64,000 bases of DNA from Campylobacter concisus (GCF_003048405.1 NZ_PIQS01000001.1:744001-808000); one strand, 5' to 3'; shown: positions 38,672 through 48,441, counted from the first letter of the stretch. Notes: generated from the sequence alone by a model not told the origin. Program-made: numbers and translations.

Positions 38672-39460
38672 ATGAAAAACATCCACAAAACAGCTGTAAT
38701 AGAAGATGGAGCGATAATCGGAGATGACGCAAACATCGAGGCTTACGCATTTGTTAGCAAAGATGCAGTCCTTGGTAATAACGTCACGATAAAGCAAGGC
38801 GCAAGGGTGCTTGGCAAGACTAAGATCGGCGACAACTCTCGTGTATTTAGCTATGCGATCGTAGGTGACATACCACAAGATATCAGTTATAAAGATGAGG
38901 TCGATACCGGTGTCATTATCGGTGAGCACGCAACTATACGTGAGTTTTGCACGATAAACTCAGGCACGCACAAAGGCGATGGTATAACAAGGATCGGTGA
39001 TAATGCCTTTATTATGGCGTATTCTCACATCGCACACGACTGTATCATCGGTAACAACGTCATTTTGGCAAACAACGCAACTCTAGCAGGCCATGTTGAG
39101 CTTGGCGACTACGCAGTTGTGGGCGGTCTTACGCCCATTCATCAGTTTGTTAGGGTTGGCGAGAGTTGCATGGTCGCAGGTGCAAGCGCGCTCAGCCAAG
39201 ACGTAGTGCCATTTTGCCTAGCTGAGGGCAACAGAGCTTATATAAGAAGTTTAAATTTAGTTGGCATTAGACGCAGATTTGATAAAGAGCAGGTTGAGGA
39301 GCTAGTTCGCGCTTATAAATTTTTGTTTAATCAAGGCATTAGCCTAAAAGATCAAGCAAACGAGCTAGTCGCAAAAACCAGCGATGAAAATGTTAAAAAA
39401 ATGTGTAAATTTATATTAGAAACGACAAGAGGAATTCCGCTTGCAAAAGGAAGAGATTAA
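38672..39460 (+). CDS. lpxA: UDP-N-acetylglucosamine acyltransferase LpxA
   Basis: First enzyme of lipid A synthesis. The N-terminal two thirds are left-handed helix hexapeptide repeats ([20 protein letters not shown] and so on). The catalytic His is in [14 protein letters not shown] near residue 125, and the C-terminal helical domain begins near 195 ([20 protein letters not shown]). 262 residues. The stop overlaps clpX. Confidence 0.96.
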   Translation: MKNIHKTAVIEDGAIIGDDANIEAYAFVSKDAVLGNNVTIKQGARVLGKTKIGDNSRVFSYAIVGDIPQDISYKDEVDTGVIIGEHATIREFCTINSGTHKGDGITRIGDNAFIMAYSHIAHDCIIGNNVILANNATLAGHVELGDYAVVGGLTPIHQFVRVGESCMVAGASALSQDVVPFCLAEGNRAYIRSLNLVGIRRRFDKEQVEELVRAYKFLFNQGISLKDQANELVAKTSDENVKKMCKFILETTRGIPLAKGRD

Positions 39461-40692
39461 TGGCTAGAAAGTGTAATTTTTGTGGAGAGGCAGAGTCTGC
39501 TGAGAGAAGATTACTCGCTGATATCGAAGGAAATGCCTATATATGCGAATATTGTATCGCTGCTGCATACGATATGATACATGGAGATACTAGCGTAGAA
39601 GAGAGTAAAAACGACGAAACGATAGAGTATCAAAAGCTCACTCCAAAGGAGCTAAAAGCTGTACTTGATAACTATGTGATCGGTCAAGATAGGGCTAAAA
39701 AGGTCTTTAGCGTCGGCGTATATAACCACTATAAGAGAATTTTTAAACAAAGCGACATCAAAGACGATACTGAAATTTCAAAATCAAACATCTTACTTGT
39801 TGGCCCAACTGGAAGCGGAAAGACGTTGATGGCTCAAACTTTAGCGAGATTTCTTGATGTGCCTATCGCAATTTGTGATGCCACAAGCCTAACTGAGGCT
39901 GGATATGTCGGTGAGGATGTTGAAAACATCCTAACAAGGCTCTTACAAGCTGCAAATGGTGACGTGAAAAAGGCGGAGCAGGGCATTGTTTTTGTAGATG
40001 AGATTGATAAGATCGCTAGAATGAGTGAAAATAGAAGCATTACAAGGGATGTTTCAGGTGAAGGTGTACAGCAAGCGCTTTTAAAGATCATTGAAGGAAG
40101 TGTTGTAAATATCCCACCAAAAGGTGGCAGAAAACATCCAAACCAAGACTTCATCCAGATAGATACGACAAATATTTTATTTGTTTGTGGCGGTGCATTT
40201 GACGGGCTTATTGATATTATCGAGAGAAGGGTTGGTAAAAACGTACTTGGATTTAACCAAGAAAAACGTGGTAAAAATGAAAAAGAAAATTTACTAAGCC
40301 TACTTGAGCCAGACGATCTTGTAAAATATGGCCTCATTCCAGAGCTTATCGGCAGACTTCACGTAGTAGCCACTTTAAATGAAATAACAAAAGATGACAT
40401 GGTAAAAATTTTAACTGAGCCAAAAAATGCGATATTAAAACAATACCAAAAGCTTTGTGCGATTGACGGTGCTACACTTAAATTTGATGATGAAGCACTT
40501 GAAGAGATAGCAAGTTTAGCTATCGAGCGAAAAACCGGGGCTAGAGGGCTTAGAAGTATAATGGAAGAGCTTATGACGGACATAATGTATGAGCTGCCAG
40601 AGTTAAAAGAGTATGATATTGTTATCTCAAAAGAGACTGTAAAAGATAAGGCAAAGCCAATTTTAATAAAGCACGATAAGAAAATAGCGTAA
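39460..40692 (+). CDS. clpX: ClpX, ATPase subunit of the ClpXP protease
   Basis: AAA+ unfoldase of 410 residues. The N-terminal zinc domain has CNFCG and CEYC. Walker A is VGPTGSGKT, Walker B is [11 protein letters not shown], sensor and pore elements are recognisable, and [15 protein letters not shown] is the C-terminal signature. It starts at TAATG over the lpxA stop. Confidence 0.97.
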   Translation: MARKCNFCGEAESAERRLLADIEGNAYICEYCIAAAYDMIHGDTSVEESKNDETIEYQKLTPKELKAVLDNYVIGQDRAKKVFSVGVYNHYKRIFKQSDIKDDTEISKSNILLVGPTGSGKTLMAQTLARFLDVPIAICDATSLTEAGYVGEDVENILTRLLQAANGDVKKAEQGIVFVDEIDKIARMSENRSITRDVSGEGVQQALLKIIEGSVVNIPPKGGRKHPNQDFIQIDTTNILFVCGGAFDGLIDIIERRVGKNVLGFNQEKRGKNEKENLLSLLEPDDLVKYGLIPELIGRLHVVATLNEITKDDMVKILTEPKNAILKQYQKLCAIDGATLKFDDEALEEIASLAIERKTGARGLRSIMEELMTDIMYELPELKEYDIVISKETVKDKAKPILIKHDKKIA

Positions 40693-40701
40693 AGGAAATA
40701 G

Positions 40702-41739
40702 ATGTTTTTAGATCAGGTTATAGGTTTTTTCTCAAGTGATATGGGCATAGATCTCGGTACGGCAAATACACTTGTTTTGGTAAAAGATAAAGGCATAATA
40801 ATAAATGAACCTTCTGTTGTTGCAGTAAGGCGTGAGAAATATGGCAAACAAAAAATTTTAGCGGTCGGACATGCTGCAAAAGAGATGGTAGGAAAAACTC
40901 CAGGCGATATTGAGGCGATAAGGCCGATGAGAGATGGTGTTATTGCGGATTTTGATATGACTGAGCGCATGATACGCTATTTTATAGAAAAGACACACAA
41001 AAGAAAAAGCTTTTTACGCCCAAGGATCATCATCTCGGTTCCTTATGGACTAACTCAGGTCGAAAGAAAGGCCGTTAGAGAAAGTGCCTTAAGCGCTGGA
41101 GCAAGAGAAGTATTTTTGATCGAAGAGCCTATGGCAGCAGCGATTGGCGCAAATTTACCAGTTCGTGAGCCACAAGGTAACCTAGTAGTTGATATCGGTG
41201 GCGGTACGACTGAGATAGGCGTTGTCTCGCTTGGTGGTCTAGTTATTTCAAAATCAATCCGCACAGCTGGCGATAAGATTGATATTAGCATTGTTAATTA
41301 TATAAAAGAGAAATATAACTTACTAATAGGTGAGAGAACAGGCGAGGAGATAAAGATCACCGTAGGTTCTGCCGTGCAGCTTGAAAAAGAGCTAAGCGTA
41401 GTGGTAAAAGGTCGCGACCAGGTAAGTGGTCTTTTAAGTAGAGTCGAGCTAACAAGCGAAGATGTGAGAGAGGCGATGAGAGAGCCACTAAAAGAGATTG
41501 CAGATGCGCTTAAAACCGTGCTTGAGATGATGCCGCCTGATCTTGCTGGCGATATCGTGGAGACTGGTATCGTACTAACTGGCGGCGGAGCGCTTATTAG
41601 AGGACTTGATAAATTTTTATCTGATATCGTTAAACTTCCAGTTTTTGTAGCTGACGAGCCACTCCTTGCGGTTGCTAGAGGAACGGGCAAGGCACTTGAA
41701 GAGATTGGGCTTTTACAACAGCTGACAAATGAAGAGTAA
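40702..41739 (+). CDS. mreB: Rod-shape actin homologue MreB
   Basis: Bacterial actin that guides cell-wall elongation, 345 residues. Phosphate and nucleotide loops are MGIDLGTANTLV, VDIGGGTTEIGVVSLGG and VLTGGGALIRGLD. AAAGGAAA precedes the ATG. mreC overlaps it by 11 bases. A RodZ-like partner is encoded at 13268. No mreD is present here. Confidence 0.97.
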   Translation: MFLDQVIGFFSSDMGIDLGTANTLVLVKDKGIIINEPSVVAVRREKYGKQKILAVGHAAKEMVGKTPGDIEAIRPMRDGVIADFDMTERMIRYFIEKTHKRKSFLRPRIIISVPYGLTQVERKAVRESALSAGAREVFLIEEPMAAAIGANLPVREPQGNLVVDIGGGTTEIGVVSLGGLVISKSIRTAGDKIDISIVNYIKEKYNLLIGERTGEEIKITVGSAVQLEKELSVVVKGRDQVSGLLSRVELTSEDVREAMREPLKEIADALKTVLEMMPPDLAGDIVETGIVLTGGGALIRGLDKFLSDIVKLPVFVADEPLLAVARGTGKALEEIGLLQQLTNEE

Positions 41740-42484
41740 GATTGTTCTTTTTGTTTTTATAGCATTGCTTGCTACGGCCTCAGTTTTTAAGGGAGAAATT
41801 TTAAGTAATCTTTCTATCGGGTTTAGTAACTATGCTACAAATTCATACGACAATTTTGCTAAAAGTGTGAAAGACTATATAAACGAATATTTTAGGCAGG
41901 CTAGCGAGATAGAAAAACTAAGAGCGCAAAATGAAGAGCTAGAGCGCTCAGCCACGCTTCTTTCTACTTTTGCGAACGAGCTAAATCAAATTTTAAAAGA
42001 TAAAAACTCGACTGCCTACGCCCCAGCTGTAAAGCTAGTAAAAGGGCTTAGCTACGTGCATATCGGGGATTATAATAAAATTTGGATAAGTGAGTTTGAA
42101 GGATACGACCCAAATAAAATTTACGGGCTCATCTATCAAGGAAATAGCGCTGGTATCGTCATCGCAAAAGATGGCAAGCCGCTAGCTTACTTGCAAAATG
42201 ACCCAAAAAGTATATTTGCGGTTTATATAGGAAATGACAAAATTCCAGGCGTCGCGCATGGAAATCAAGGCCAAATAATGGTGAAATTTATCCCACAATG
42301 GCTCAGCCCAAAAGAGGGCGACGAGGTCTTTACGAGTGGGCTTGACGGGATATTTTTTAGTGGGGTGCCAGTAGGGCGCGTGAGTAAAATTTTAAAAGAG
42401 AGCTCCTATCAAAGTGTGATAGTTGAGCCCTATGCAAAGCTAAACATACCAAACTACCTATACGTTGTTACAAAGGAAAAATAA
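41729..42484 (+). CDS. mreC: Rod-shape protein MreC
   Basis: Inner-membrane protein with an N-terminal helix, a coiled coil (about residues 45-75, [19 protein letters not shown]) and a periplasmic two-barrel domain with [19 protein letters not shown]. 251 residues, typical for the group. The stop overlaps the carB start by TAATG. Confidence 0.9.
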   Translation: MKSKIVLFVFIALLATASVFKGEILSNLSIGFSNYATNSYDNFAKSVKDYINEYFRQASEIEKLRAQNEELERSATLLSTFANELNQILKDKNSTAYAPAVKLVKGLSYVHIGDYNKIWISEFEGYDPNKIYGLIYQGNSAGIVIAKDGKPLAYLQNDPKSIFAVYIGNDKIPGVAHGNQGQIMVKFIPQWLSPKEGDEVFTSGLDGIFFSGVPVGRVSKILKESSYQSVIVEPYAKLNIPNYLYVVTKEK

Positions 42485-45400
42485 TGCCAAAAAGAACAGA
42501 TATAAATACCATTTTGCTAATCGGCTCAGGACCTATCGTCATCGGTCAAGCCTGCGAATTTGACTACTCAGGCACGCAAGCAGCCAAGACGCTAAAGGAG
42601 CTTGGATACCGCGTAGTGCTTATCAACTCAAACCCAGCCACCATCATGACTGACCCAAATTTTGCCGATGCAACGTATATTGAGCCGATCACAAAAGATA
42701 GTATTTTAAGGATCATCGAAAAAGAAAAAATAGATGCTATCTTACCAACGATGGGTGGTCAAGTAGCACTAAATGCTGCTATGGAGGTCTTTGAGAGCGG
42801 TCTTTTAAAGGATGTGAAATTTCTTGGTGCAAACCCAGAAGCGATAAAAAAGGGTGAAGATAGACAAATTTTTAAAGCAACCATGCAAAAGATCGGTATG
42901 GATCTGCCTGAGAGTAGATATGCTTATAACATGGACGACGCGCTAAATGCAGCAAATGAGATAGGCTTTCCGCTCATCATAAGAGCTAGCTATACGCTTG
43001 GTGGCGCAGGAAGTGGCGTGGCTTATAATATGGACGAGTTTAAAGAGCTAGCCAACACCGGCCTTGACGCAAGCCCGATACATGAAATTTTGATAGAAGA
43101 GAGCTTGCTTGGCTGGAAAGAGTACGAGATGGAGGTCATTAGAGATAGAAACGATAACTGCATCATCGTCTGCTCGATCGAAAATTTTGACCCAATGGGC
43201 GTTCATACAGGTGATAGCATCACGGTCGCACCAGCACTCACACTCACAGATAAAGAGTATCAGGCTATGCGTGACGCTAGCTTTGCCATACTTCGTGAGA
43301 TCGGTGTTGATACTGGTGGCAGCAACGTGCAGTTTGCCATAGACCCAAAAAGTGGCCGCATGATCGTTATCGAGATGAACCCGCGCGTAAGCCGCAGCTC
43401 AGCGTTAGCAAGTAAAGCTACTGGCTATCCTATCGCAAAAGTCGCGACGCTGCTTGCAGTTGGTTTTAGTCTAGATGAGATCAAAAACGACATCACAGGC
43501 ACGCCTGCTAGCTTTGAGCCGGTGATTGACTACATCGTGACAAAAATTCCACGCTTTACATTTGAGAAATTTCCAGGATCAAACCCATATCTAGGCACTG
43601 CGATGAAGTCAGTTGGCGAGGTTATGGCCATTGGCAGGACATTTAAAGAGAGTATCCAAAAGGCGCTTTGCAGCTTAGAGCGTGATCTTTGCGGATTTAA
43701 CAGCCTTAGTTTAGAGAAAAACGCTTTGATTTATGGCATCAGAAATGCAAATGAGAGGAGAATTTTATATCTAGCGCAAGCCTTTAGAGATGGCTTTAGT
43801 GTGGCTGAAGTGCATGAGTTTAGCAAGATCGATCCTTGGTTTTTAGAGCAAATTTACGAGATAGTTAAATTTGAAGATAAGATCGACATGGATATATTAA
43901 ACAACGAAGAGCTGCTACGAGAGGCTAAAAGCATGGGCTTTTCAGACAAGATGATAGCTGTGCTTATAAATGAAAAAGATGATCTTGAGCTTAGTCAAAA
44001 TGATATCTATTTTGCTAGGCAAAAGCTTGGCATCGAGCTTGAATACAACGAGGTTGATACTTGTGCGGGCGAATTTAAGGCGCTAACGCCGTATCTCTAT
44101 TCATCTACAAATATCACTAAATTTCCTAAAAAAGAGCTAGCAAAAGATGCTAAAAAGGTGATGATAATAGGCGGCGGCCCAAATAGGATCGGACAGGGCA
44201 TAGAGTTTGACTACTGTTGCGTGCATGCAAGCTACGCCCTAAGAGACCTTGGCGTAAAAACGATAATGTACAACTGCAACCCAGAAACCGTCTCAACCGA
44301 TTACGATACGAGCGATATCTTGTACTTTGAGCCGATTGATTTTGAGCACGTTAGATCAGTCATTGAGCGTGAAAAGCCAGACGGTGTGATCGTGCATTTT
44401 GGCGGTCAAACCCCGCTTAAATTTGCAAAACGCCTAAGCGTGATCGGCGCAAAGATCATCGGAACAACTGCAAGAGTGATCGACGTGGCCGAAGATAGAA
44501 AGAAATTTAGCGAATTTATAAATAAAATTGGCGTTCTTCAGCCTAAAAATGACACCGCCACAAGCCTAGAAGAAGCCTTACAAAAGGCCACTACTATCGG
44601 CTATCCAGTGCTTGTTCGCCCAAGCTACGTTCTAGGCGGTAGGGCGATGAGAAGGGTGCATAACGAGAGCGAGCTAAAAGAGTATATGAGCGAAGCGGTC
44701 AAAGTTAGTAATCACTCACCAGTACTACTTGATAAATTTTTACAAGATGCAAAAGAGCTCGACGTAGACGCGATATGTGATGGCAAAGAGGTCTATATTG
44801 GCGCGATAATGGAGCACATCGAGGAGGCTGGAATTCACTCTGGCGACTCAGCTTGCATATTACCACCGATGAGTTTAAGTGATGAAATGATAAAAAAAGT
44901 GGAGAAGCAAACCAGAGATATCGCGCTAAATTTAGGCGTTATTGGCCTTATGAATATCCAGTTTGCCATCTATGAAAACGAGCTTTATATGATAGAGGTA
45001 AATCCTCGAGCGAGTAGGACTGTGCCGTTTGTGAGCAAGGCTACTGGCGTGCCTATGGCAAAGGTGGCTACGAGAGTCATGTGGCAAGGAAATTTACGTG
45101 AGGCTCTCAAATTTTATGATGATTACAGGGTTGTTTATGAGGACGGTGACATCCTAAAACCTCGCGTAAGTTCGCATATTTGTGTAAAAGAGTGTGTATT
45201 GCCATTTAACAAGCTAAGTGGGGCCGATCTCATCCTTGGCCCTGAGATGAAGAGTACGGGTGAGGTAATGGGCATAAGCCACGATTTTGCAAGCTCATTT
45301 GCAAAGAGCCAGATCGCTGCGAGCAACACTTTGCCAAGCAAGGGCAGGGTCTTTTTAACGCTGGCTGATGGCGACAAATCTTATGCGCCAGACCTTGCAA

Positions 45401-45744
45401 GAGAGCTAATAGCACTTGGTTTTAGTGTCATCGCAACTGGTGGTACGCATAAAATTTTAAGCGAAGCTGGCGTGGAGGCTGAGTTTGTCTATAAGATAAG
45501 TGAGGGCAGACCAAATGTCGAAGATAGGCTTAAAAACGGCGACATCGCACTTGTCATCAATACAAGCGATACAAAATCAAGCGTGGATGATGGCAAAAAG
45601 ATCCGCCAAAATGTGCTTAGATTTAAAATTCCATATTTTACAACGATCCGTGCAGCACTAGCGGCTGCTAAGTCCCTAAGTGCGGTTCAAACTGGTAAAG
45701 CACTCGAGGTAAAAAGCTTGCAAGAGTATCTAAGCGAGAAATGA
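42484..45744 (+). CDS. carB: Carbamoyl-phosphate synthase large subunit
   Basis: 1086 residues with two homologous ATP-grasp halves. The first half starts [20 protein letters not shown] and the second repeats as [17 protein letters not shown] near 565. The C-terminal MGS-like allosteric domain ([11 protein letters not shown]) lies after about 950. It makes carbamoyl phosphate for arginine and pyrimidines with CarA (49606). The last 117 bases are duplicated at 48287-48403, so a restriction-modification cassette now lies behind the gene. The protein itself is intact. Confidence 0.97.
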   Translation: MPKRTDINTILLIGSGPIVIGQACEFDYSGTQAAKTLKELGYRVVLINSNPATIMTDPNFADATYIEPITKDSILRIIEKEKIDAILPTMGGQVALNAAMEVFESGLLKDVKFLGANPEAIKKGEDRQIFKATMQKIGMDLPESRYAYNMDDALNAANEIGFPLIIRASYTLGGAGSGVAYNMDEFKELANTGLDASPIHEILIEESLLGWKEYEMEVIRDRNDNCIIVCSIENFDPMGVHTGDSITVAPALTLTDKEYQAMRDASFAILREIGVDTGGSNVQFAIDPKSGRMIVIEMNPRVSRSSALASKATGYPIAKVATLLAVGFSLDEIKNDITGTPASFEPVIDYIVTKIPRFTFEKFPGSNPYLGTAMKSVGEVMAIGRTFKESIQKALCSLERDLCGFNSLSLEKNALIYGIRNANERRILYLAQAFRDGFSVAEVHEFSKIDPWFLEQIYEIVKFEDKIDMDILNNEELLREAKSMGFSDKMIAVLINEKDDLELSQNDIYFARQKLGIELEYNEVDTCAGEFKALTPYLYSSTNITKFPKKELAKDAKKVMIIGGGPNRIGQGIEFDYCCVHASYALRDLGVKTIMYNCNPETVSTDYDTSDILYFEPIDFEHVRSVIEREKPDGVIVHFGGQTPLKFAKRLSVIGAKIIGTTARVIDVAEDRKKFSEFINKIGVLQPKNDTATSLEEALQKATTIGYPVLVRPSYVLGGRAMRRVHNESELKEYMSEAVKVSNHSPVLLDKFLQDAKELDVDAICDGKEVYIGAIMEHIEEAGIHSGDSACILPPMSLSDEMIKKVEKQTRDIALNLGVIGLMNIQFAIYENELYMIEVNPRASRTVPFVSKATGVPMAKVATRVMWQGNLREALKFYDDYRVVYEDGDILKPRVSSHICVKECVLPFNKLSGADLILGPEMKSTGEVMGISHDFASSFAKSQIAASNTLPSKGRVFLTLADGDKSYAPDLARELIALGFSVIATGGTHKILSEAGVEAEFVYKISEGRPNVEDRLKNGDIALVINTSDTKSSVDDGKKIRQNVLRFKIPYFTTIRAALAAAKSLSAVQTGKALEVKSLQEYLSEK
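45628..45744 (+). repeat. carB 3' end, left copy of a 117-bp direct repeat
   Basis: The last 39 codons of carB. The matching copy is at 48287-48403, about 84% identical by my hand alignment (19 differences, most of them silent third positions). The two copies bracket the restriction-modification cassette. Confidence 0.9.
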
Positions 45745-46455
45745 ACCAAAAAGAGTGCGTAGTAGAAGTGTTAGTTAGCCTTGGTGGCATGACAACGCTT
45801 TTTGATCTTTACCATAAAACTGACGTTAGCACTTGGGGTAGCAAAACTCCATTTGCTAGTATAAGACGGATAGTGCAGACTAATAAAGAATTTTATAAGA
45901 TCAGAGCCGGACTTTGGGAACTTTGTGAGTTTAGAGATAAAAATTTAGCCAAAACAGGTGATAGTAAGAGTGAGCAAAATGAGAAATTTACACATTCTTA
46001 TTTTCAAGGCGTTATCGTTGAGATAGGAAATTTAAGACATTTTCAAACATTCATCCCAGCTCAAGATAAGAACAAAATTTTATAAATCAGATAAGAAACT
46101 TTGCGAACTTGCGAGCTTGAGTGAGATATATAAATTTAGTTATGAAGATATCGTTAAAAGAGCAAAAACAATAGATGCAATATGGTTTAACGAAAGAAAT
46201 TTACCAAACTCATTTTACGAAGTTGAACATAGTACAGACTTTAAAAATTCACTAAACAATTTTTTTCAGCTTCAAGACTTTAATACTAGGGTGTTTATAA
46301 TCGCAGATAAAAAGAGGCAAAGAGAGTATGAAAGCGTTTTGATGGCTAGCATCTACGAGCAGATAGCTCAAAAGGTAAAATTTGCTAGTTATGAAGATAT
46401 ATTAAGGCAGCTTGAAAGAGAGAGTGAGCAAGCATTTATTAAAATGGGAATTTAA
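45741..46455 (+). pseudogene. HTH plus nuclease-like protein gene, frameshifted
   Basis: The first part (114 codons) is a winged-helix-like domain of the kind fused to restriction enzymes (VLVSLGGMTTLFDLYHKTDV, then KTPFASIRRIVQ). It stops at 46083-46085. The next frame continues directly with FYKSDKKLCELASLSEIYKF, and from there resembles a PD-(D/E)XK core (IDAIWFN, FYEVEHS, VFIIADKKRQ). Removing one base from AAAATTTT at 46074-46081 joins the two into 237 residues. The start overlaps the carB stop by ATGA. The second half can be translated only from internal starts. A sequencing error remains possible. Confidence 0.7.
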
Positions 46456-46646
46456 TGAAAGAATTTGAAGTAGAGATCGTCGAAACCTCGGCGAAGAGAG
46501 TCGTTATTAAAGCGAAAAATAAAGAAGAAGCGTGTAAGATCGCCCGGGCGGCTTACGAAAATAGCGAGATCGTTTTAGGTGCGGAGGACTTCGTTTGTGC
46601 GGATTTTAAAACGACGATCGCGGACGAGCCGAAAACTAAATTATAG
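46455..46646 (+). CDS. dpnD: DpnD/PcfM-like small protein
   Basis: A 63-residue acidic protein: KEFEVEIVETSAKRVVIKAK, then EEACKIARAAYENSEIVLGAEDF. This beta-alpha pattern is that of DpnD-like proteins, which accompany Dpn-type restriction systems and have no settled role. It overlaps the preceding frame by one base. The endonuclease gene begins 8 bases later with AGGG in front. Confidence 0.75.
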   Translation: MKEFEVEIVETSAKRVVIKAKNKEEACKIARAAYENSEIVLGAEDFVCADFKTTIADEPKTKL

Positions 46647-46811
46647 GGATTTTATGGAACCGAATTTAACGAATTTTAGCGACTTTTTACGCTCGCTTAG
46701 AAAGACGAACGCGAGCCTTGGCTACTTTACCGACTTTAACAAATGCGGCGAAAATCTAAAAGCCGTTTCTATCAAGCTTCATACGCTTGATTTTTTACTC
46801 GGTTCAAAAGA

Positions 46812-46836
46812 TTTGAAAACCGATATTTTCACTCTT
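46812..46836 (+). repeat. Left inverted repeat of the invertible segment (25 bp)
   Basis: Pairs in inverted orientation with 47128-47152 over 25 bp with one mismatch. The identical core is CCGATATTTTCACTCTT. Read as coding sequence it gives K-T-D-I-F-T-L of the endonuclease. Confidence 0.95.
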
Positions 46837-47127
46837 AAAATACTCTGAAATCGTTCGCGAGAAATTTACGCCGCCTCGATTTTTTCGCGCGTTCGTATCG
46901 AGTCCGACTTCTACGCCAAATACGTAATCGTGTAAATTTTTTATCTTTGCATCCATAAAAATTTTATCCAGTCCGGTTTCTTTACAAAACTCGTAAATTT
47001 TATCGGGGCTTTCAAAATACGCTTTCAGCTTTGTTAATTCGCCGCTTGTCGCGACCACATCCGTATTTTTATCTCGAACGGCTATGAGCAAATTTAGCGT
47101 ATCAAAGCACTCTTTACTTTGCTTAAA
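46837..47127 (-). other. Invertible 291-bp core, present orientation OFF
   Basis: Contains 97 codons of the endonuclease in reverse orientation. 291 is a multiple of three and both joints fall on codon boundaries, so inversion toggles between a full-length protein and a truncated one. No promoter was recognised inside it. Confidence 0.88.
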
Positions 47128-47152
47128 AAGAGTGAAAATATCGGCTTTCAAA
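47128..47152 (-). repeat. Right inverted repeat of the invertible segment (25 bp)
   Basis: Reverse complement of 46812-46836 with one base different. Read on the plus strand it encodes K-S-E-N-I-G-F of the C-terminal part, so the same repeat codes for two different peptide stretches, one on each strand. Confidence 0.95.
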
Positions 47153-47467
47153 CCGAAGTTAGTAGTAAAAAATTTGCTCTAAATTTAGGAAGCGATCAAA
47201 AGATTTTTGATTTCGTTATAACCGCGGACGGCATAACGTATCTGATAGAGGCGAATTTTTATAGCACGGGCGGCTCGAAGCTAAACGAGGTCGCAAGATC
47301 TTACATCGAAATAGCGCAAAAAATCTCGCTTTGCGGCGGATATAAATTTATTTGGATAACGGACGGACAGGGCTGGTGTGCCGCTAAAAACAAGCTTGAA
47401 GAGGCATACAAAAGCGTTAAAATTTATAATCTTTCTACGCTTCATTATTTCGTAAAAGAGCTTAAAA

Positions 47468-48280
47468 ATGTTTAAGCTATCCGATGATTTTAAGCTTTTT
47501 AAAGGCGATTGTTTTGAGATTTTGCCTAAATTTAAGGGAGAGTTTGACCTTATTTTTGCCGACCCGCCGTATTTTCTCTCAAATGATGGACTTAGCATTC
47601 AAAGCGGAAAAATCGTAAGTGTAAATAAAGGTGATTGGGACAAAAGCTACGGTATTGACGAAATAGATAAATTTAACCTCGAGTGGCTAGCACTTGCCAA
47701 AGATGCACTCACGGACAACGGCAGCGTAATGATAAGCGGAACGTATCACAATATTTTTTCGATCGGCCGGGCGCTGCAAAAACTAGACTACAAAATCCTA
47801 AACGTCATCACTTGGCAAAAGACTAATCCGCCGCCGAATTTTAGCTGTAGGTATCTAACGCATAGTACTGAGCAGATCATTTGGGCTAGAAAAGATGAGA
47901 GACATAAACACATCTTTAACTATGAGCTTATGAAGCGGATAAATGGAGATAAGCAGATGAAAGATGTGTGGAGTTTTGCTGCGATTGCTCCTTGGGAGAA
48001 AGCATGTGGTAAGCATCCTACACAAAAACCACTTTCGCTTTTGATAAGGCTTATTTTGATGGCAAGTAATGAAAATAGTGTCATTTGTGATCCATTTGCA
48101 GGCTCTGCAACAACTGGTATAGCTGCAAATTTACTAGGTAGAAATTTTGTAGGTATTGAAAAAGGGCAAGAATTTATAGATATTGCACTTAAGCGAAAGG
48201 CTGAGCTAGAAGCAAATTTTATAAATTTTAGAGATAAATTTAGTGATATAAAAATGCTTGAGAGCTTAAAATTTGTCTAG
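47468..48280 (+). CDS. dpnA: DpnA-type adenine-specific DNA methyltransferase (probably GATC)
   Basis: A beta-class methyltransferase of 270 residues. The catalytic DPPY is at 32-35 (FADPPYFLSNDGL). The SAM-binding DPFAGSATTG is at 208-217, after the catalytic motif, which is the beta order. VNKGDWDKSYGID, WQKTNPPPNFSCRYLTHSTE and GKHPTQKP closely resemble DpnA of Streptococcus, which methylates GATC. It overlaps the endonuclease reading frame by 8 bases. It is intact, so modification may continue while restriction is off. No second, DpnM-type methyltransferase is present. Confidence 0.9.
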   Translation: MFKLSDDFKLFKGDCFEILPKFKGEFDLIFADPPYFLSNDGLSIQSGKIVSVNKGDWDKSYGIDEIDKFNLEWLALAKDALTDNGSVMISGTYHNIFSIGRALQKLDYKILNVITWQKTNPPPNFSCRYLTHSTEQIIWARKDERHKHIFNYELMKRINGDKQMKDVWSFAAIAPWEKACGKHPTQKPLSLLIRLILMASNENSVICDPFAGSATTGIAANLLGRNFVGIEKGQEFIDIALKRKAELEANFINFRDKFSDIKMLESLKFV

Positions 48281-48286
48281 ATTTAG

Positions 48287-48403
48287 ATACCTTACTTTAC
48301 AACGACCCGCGCAGCACTAGCGGCTGCTAAGTCGCTAAGCTCGGTACAAACCGGCAAAGCACTTGAGGTAAAAAGCTTGCAAGAGTATTTATCTAAAAAA
48401 TAA
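48287..48403 (+). repeat. carB 3' end, right copy of the direct repeat
   Basis: Encodes [20 protein letters not shown] and onward to a TAA, matching the last 38 residues of CarB with a few changes. It has no start and is a remnant. It sits directly before a terminator, so this is probably the original chromosomal carB end. Confidence 0.9.
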
Positions 48404-48410
48404 TAAATTT

Positions 48411-48441
48411 AAAACAGTTTAGCTTATAGCTAAACTGTTTT
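48411..48441 (+). terminator. Strong terminator after the carB remnant
   Basis: A perfect 14-bp stem (AAAACAGTTTAGCT with its complement) and a 3-base loop, ending in TTTT. Probably the original carB terminator, now shared by the cassette. Confidence 0.85.

Larger units (their letters stand above)
46654..47475 (+). pseudogene. dpnB: DpnII-family GATC restriction endonuclease, OFF by inversion of its middle part
   Basis: The gene is present in three pieces. Plus-strand 46654-46836 encodes the N-terminus (FSDFLRSLRKTNASLGYFTD). The middle, 46837-47127, is on the minus strand (reads LLIAVRDKNT and FGVEVGLDTNARKNRGG). Plus-strand 47128-47475 encodes the C-terminus with the nuclease core (FDFVITADG, then LIEANFYSTGGSKLNE). 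Re-inverting the middle gives 274 codons with no stop and both joints in frame: residues 1-61, 62-158 and 159-273. DpnII proteins are of this size. In the present orientation translation stops at 46846-46848 after 64 residues. The ATG at 46654 has AGGG 6 bases upstream. Confidence 0.93.
45745..48286 (+). mobile_element. Inserted DpnII-type restriction-modification cassette behind carB
   Basis: About 2.5 kb between two diverged copies of the carB tail. It holds an HTH-nuclease-like gene (frameshifted), a DpnD-like gene, a DpnII-type endonuclease gene in a flipped, inactive arrangement and a DpnA-type methyltransferase. The part from 46455 to about 47900 is visibly richer in CG dinucleotides (for example CGCCCGGGCGG) than its surroundings. 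No transposase or integrase is present. I infer acquisition by homologous recombination using a foreign carB end. Confidence 0.75.

Noticed and set aside
39834..40337. Long minus-strand reading frame opposite clpX
   Set aside because: A shadow of the coding strand, Ser/Phe-rich with no start context. clpX is certain here.
46804..47151. A minus-strand reading frame of about 115 codons beginning LKADIFTLF, which could be listed as its own gene
   Set aside because: Its residues are the missing middle of the DpnII-type endonuclease and it is bounded by the inverted repeat. Its first codon is a TTG inside the repeat and it has no ribosome binding site.
47119..47475. The C-terminal third of the endonuclease as an independent gene starting at TTG 47119
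   Set aside because: No ribosome binding site, and the frame joins precisely with the re-inverted core. It is a fragment of one gene in the OFF state.
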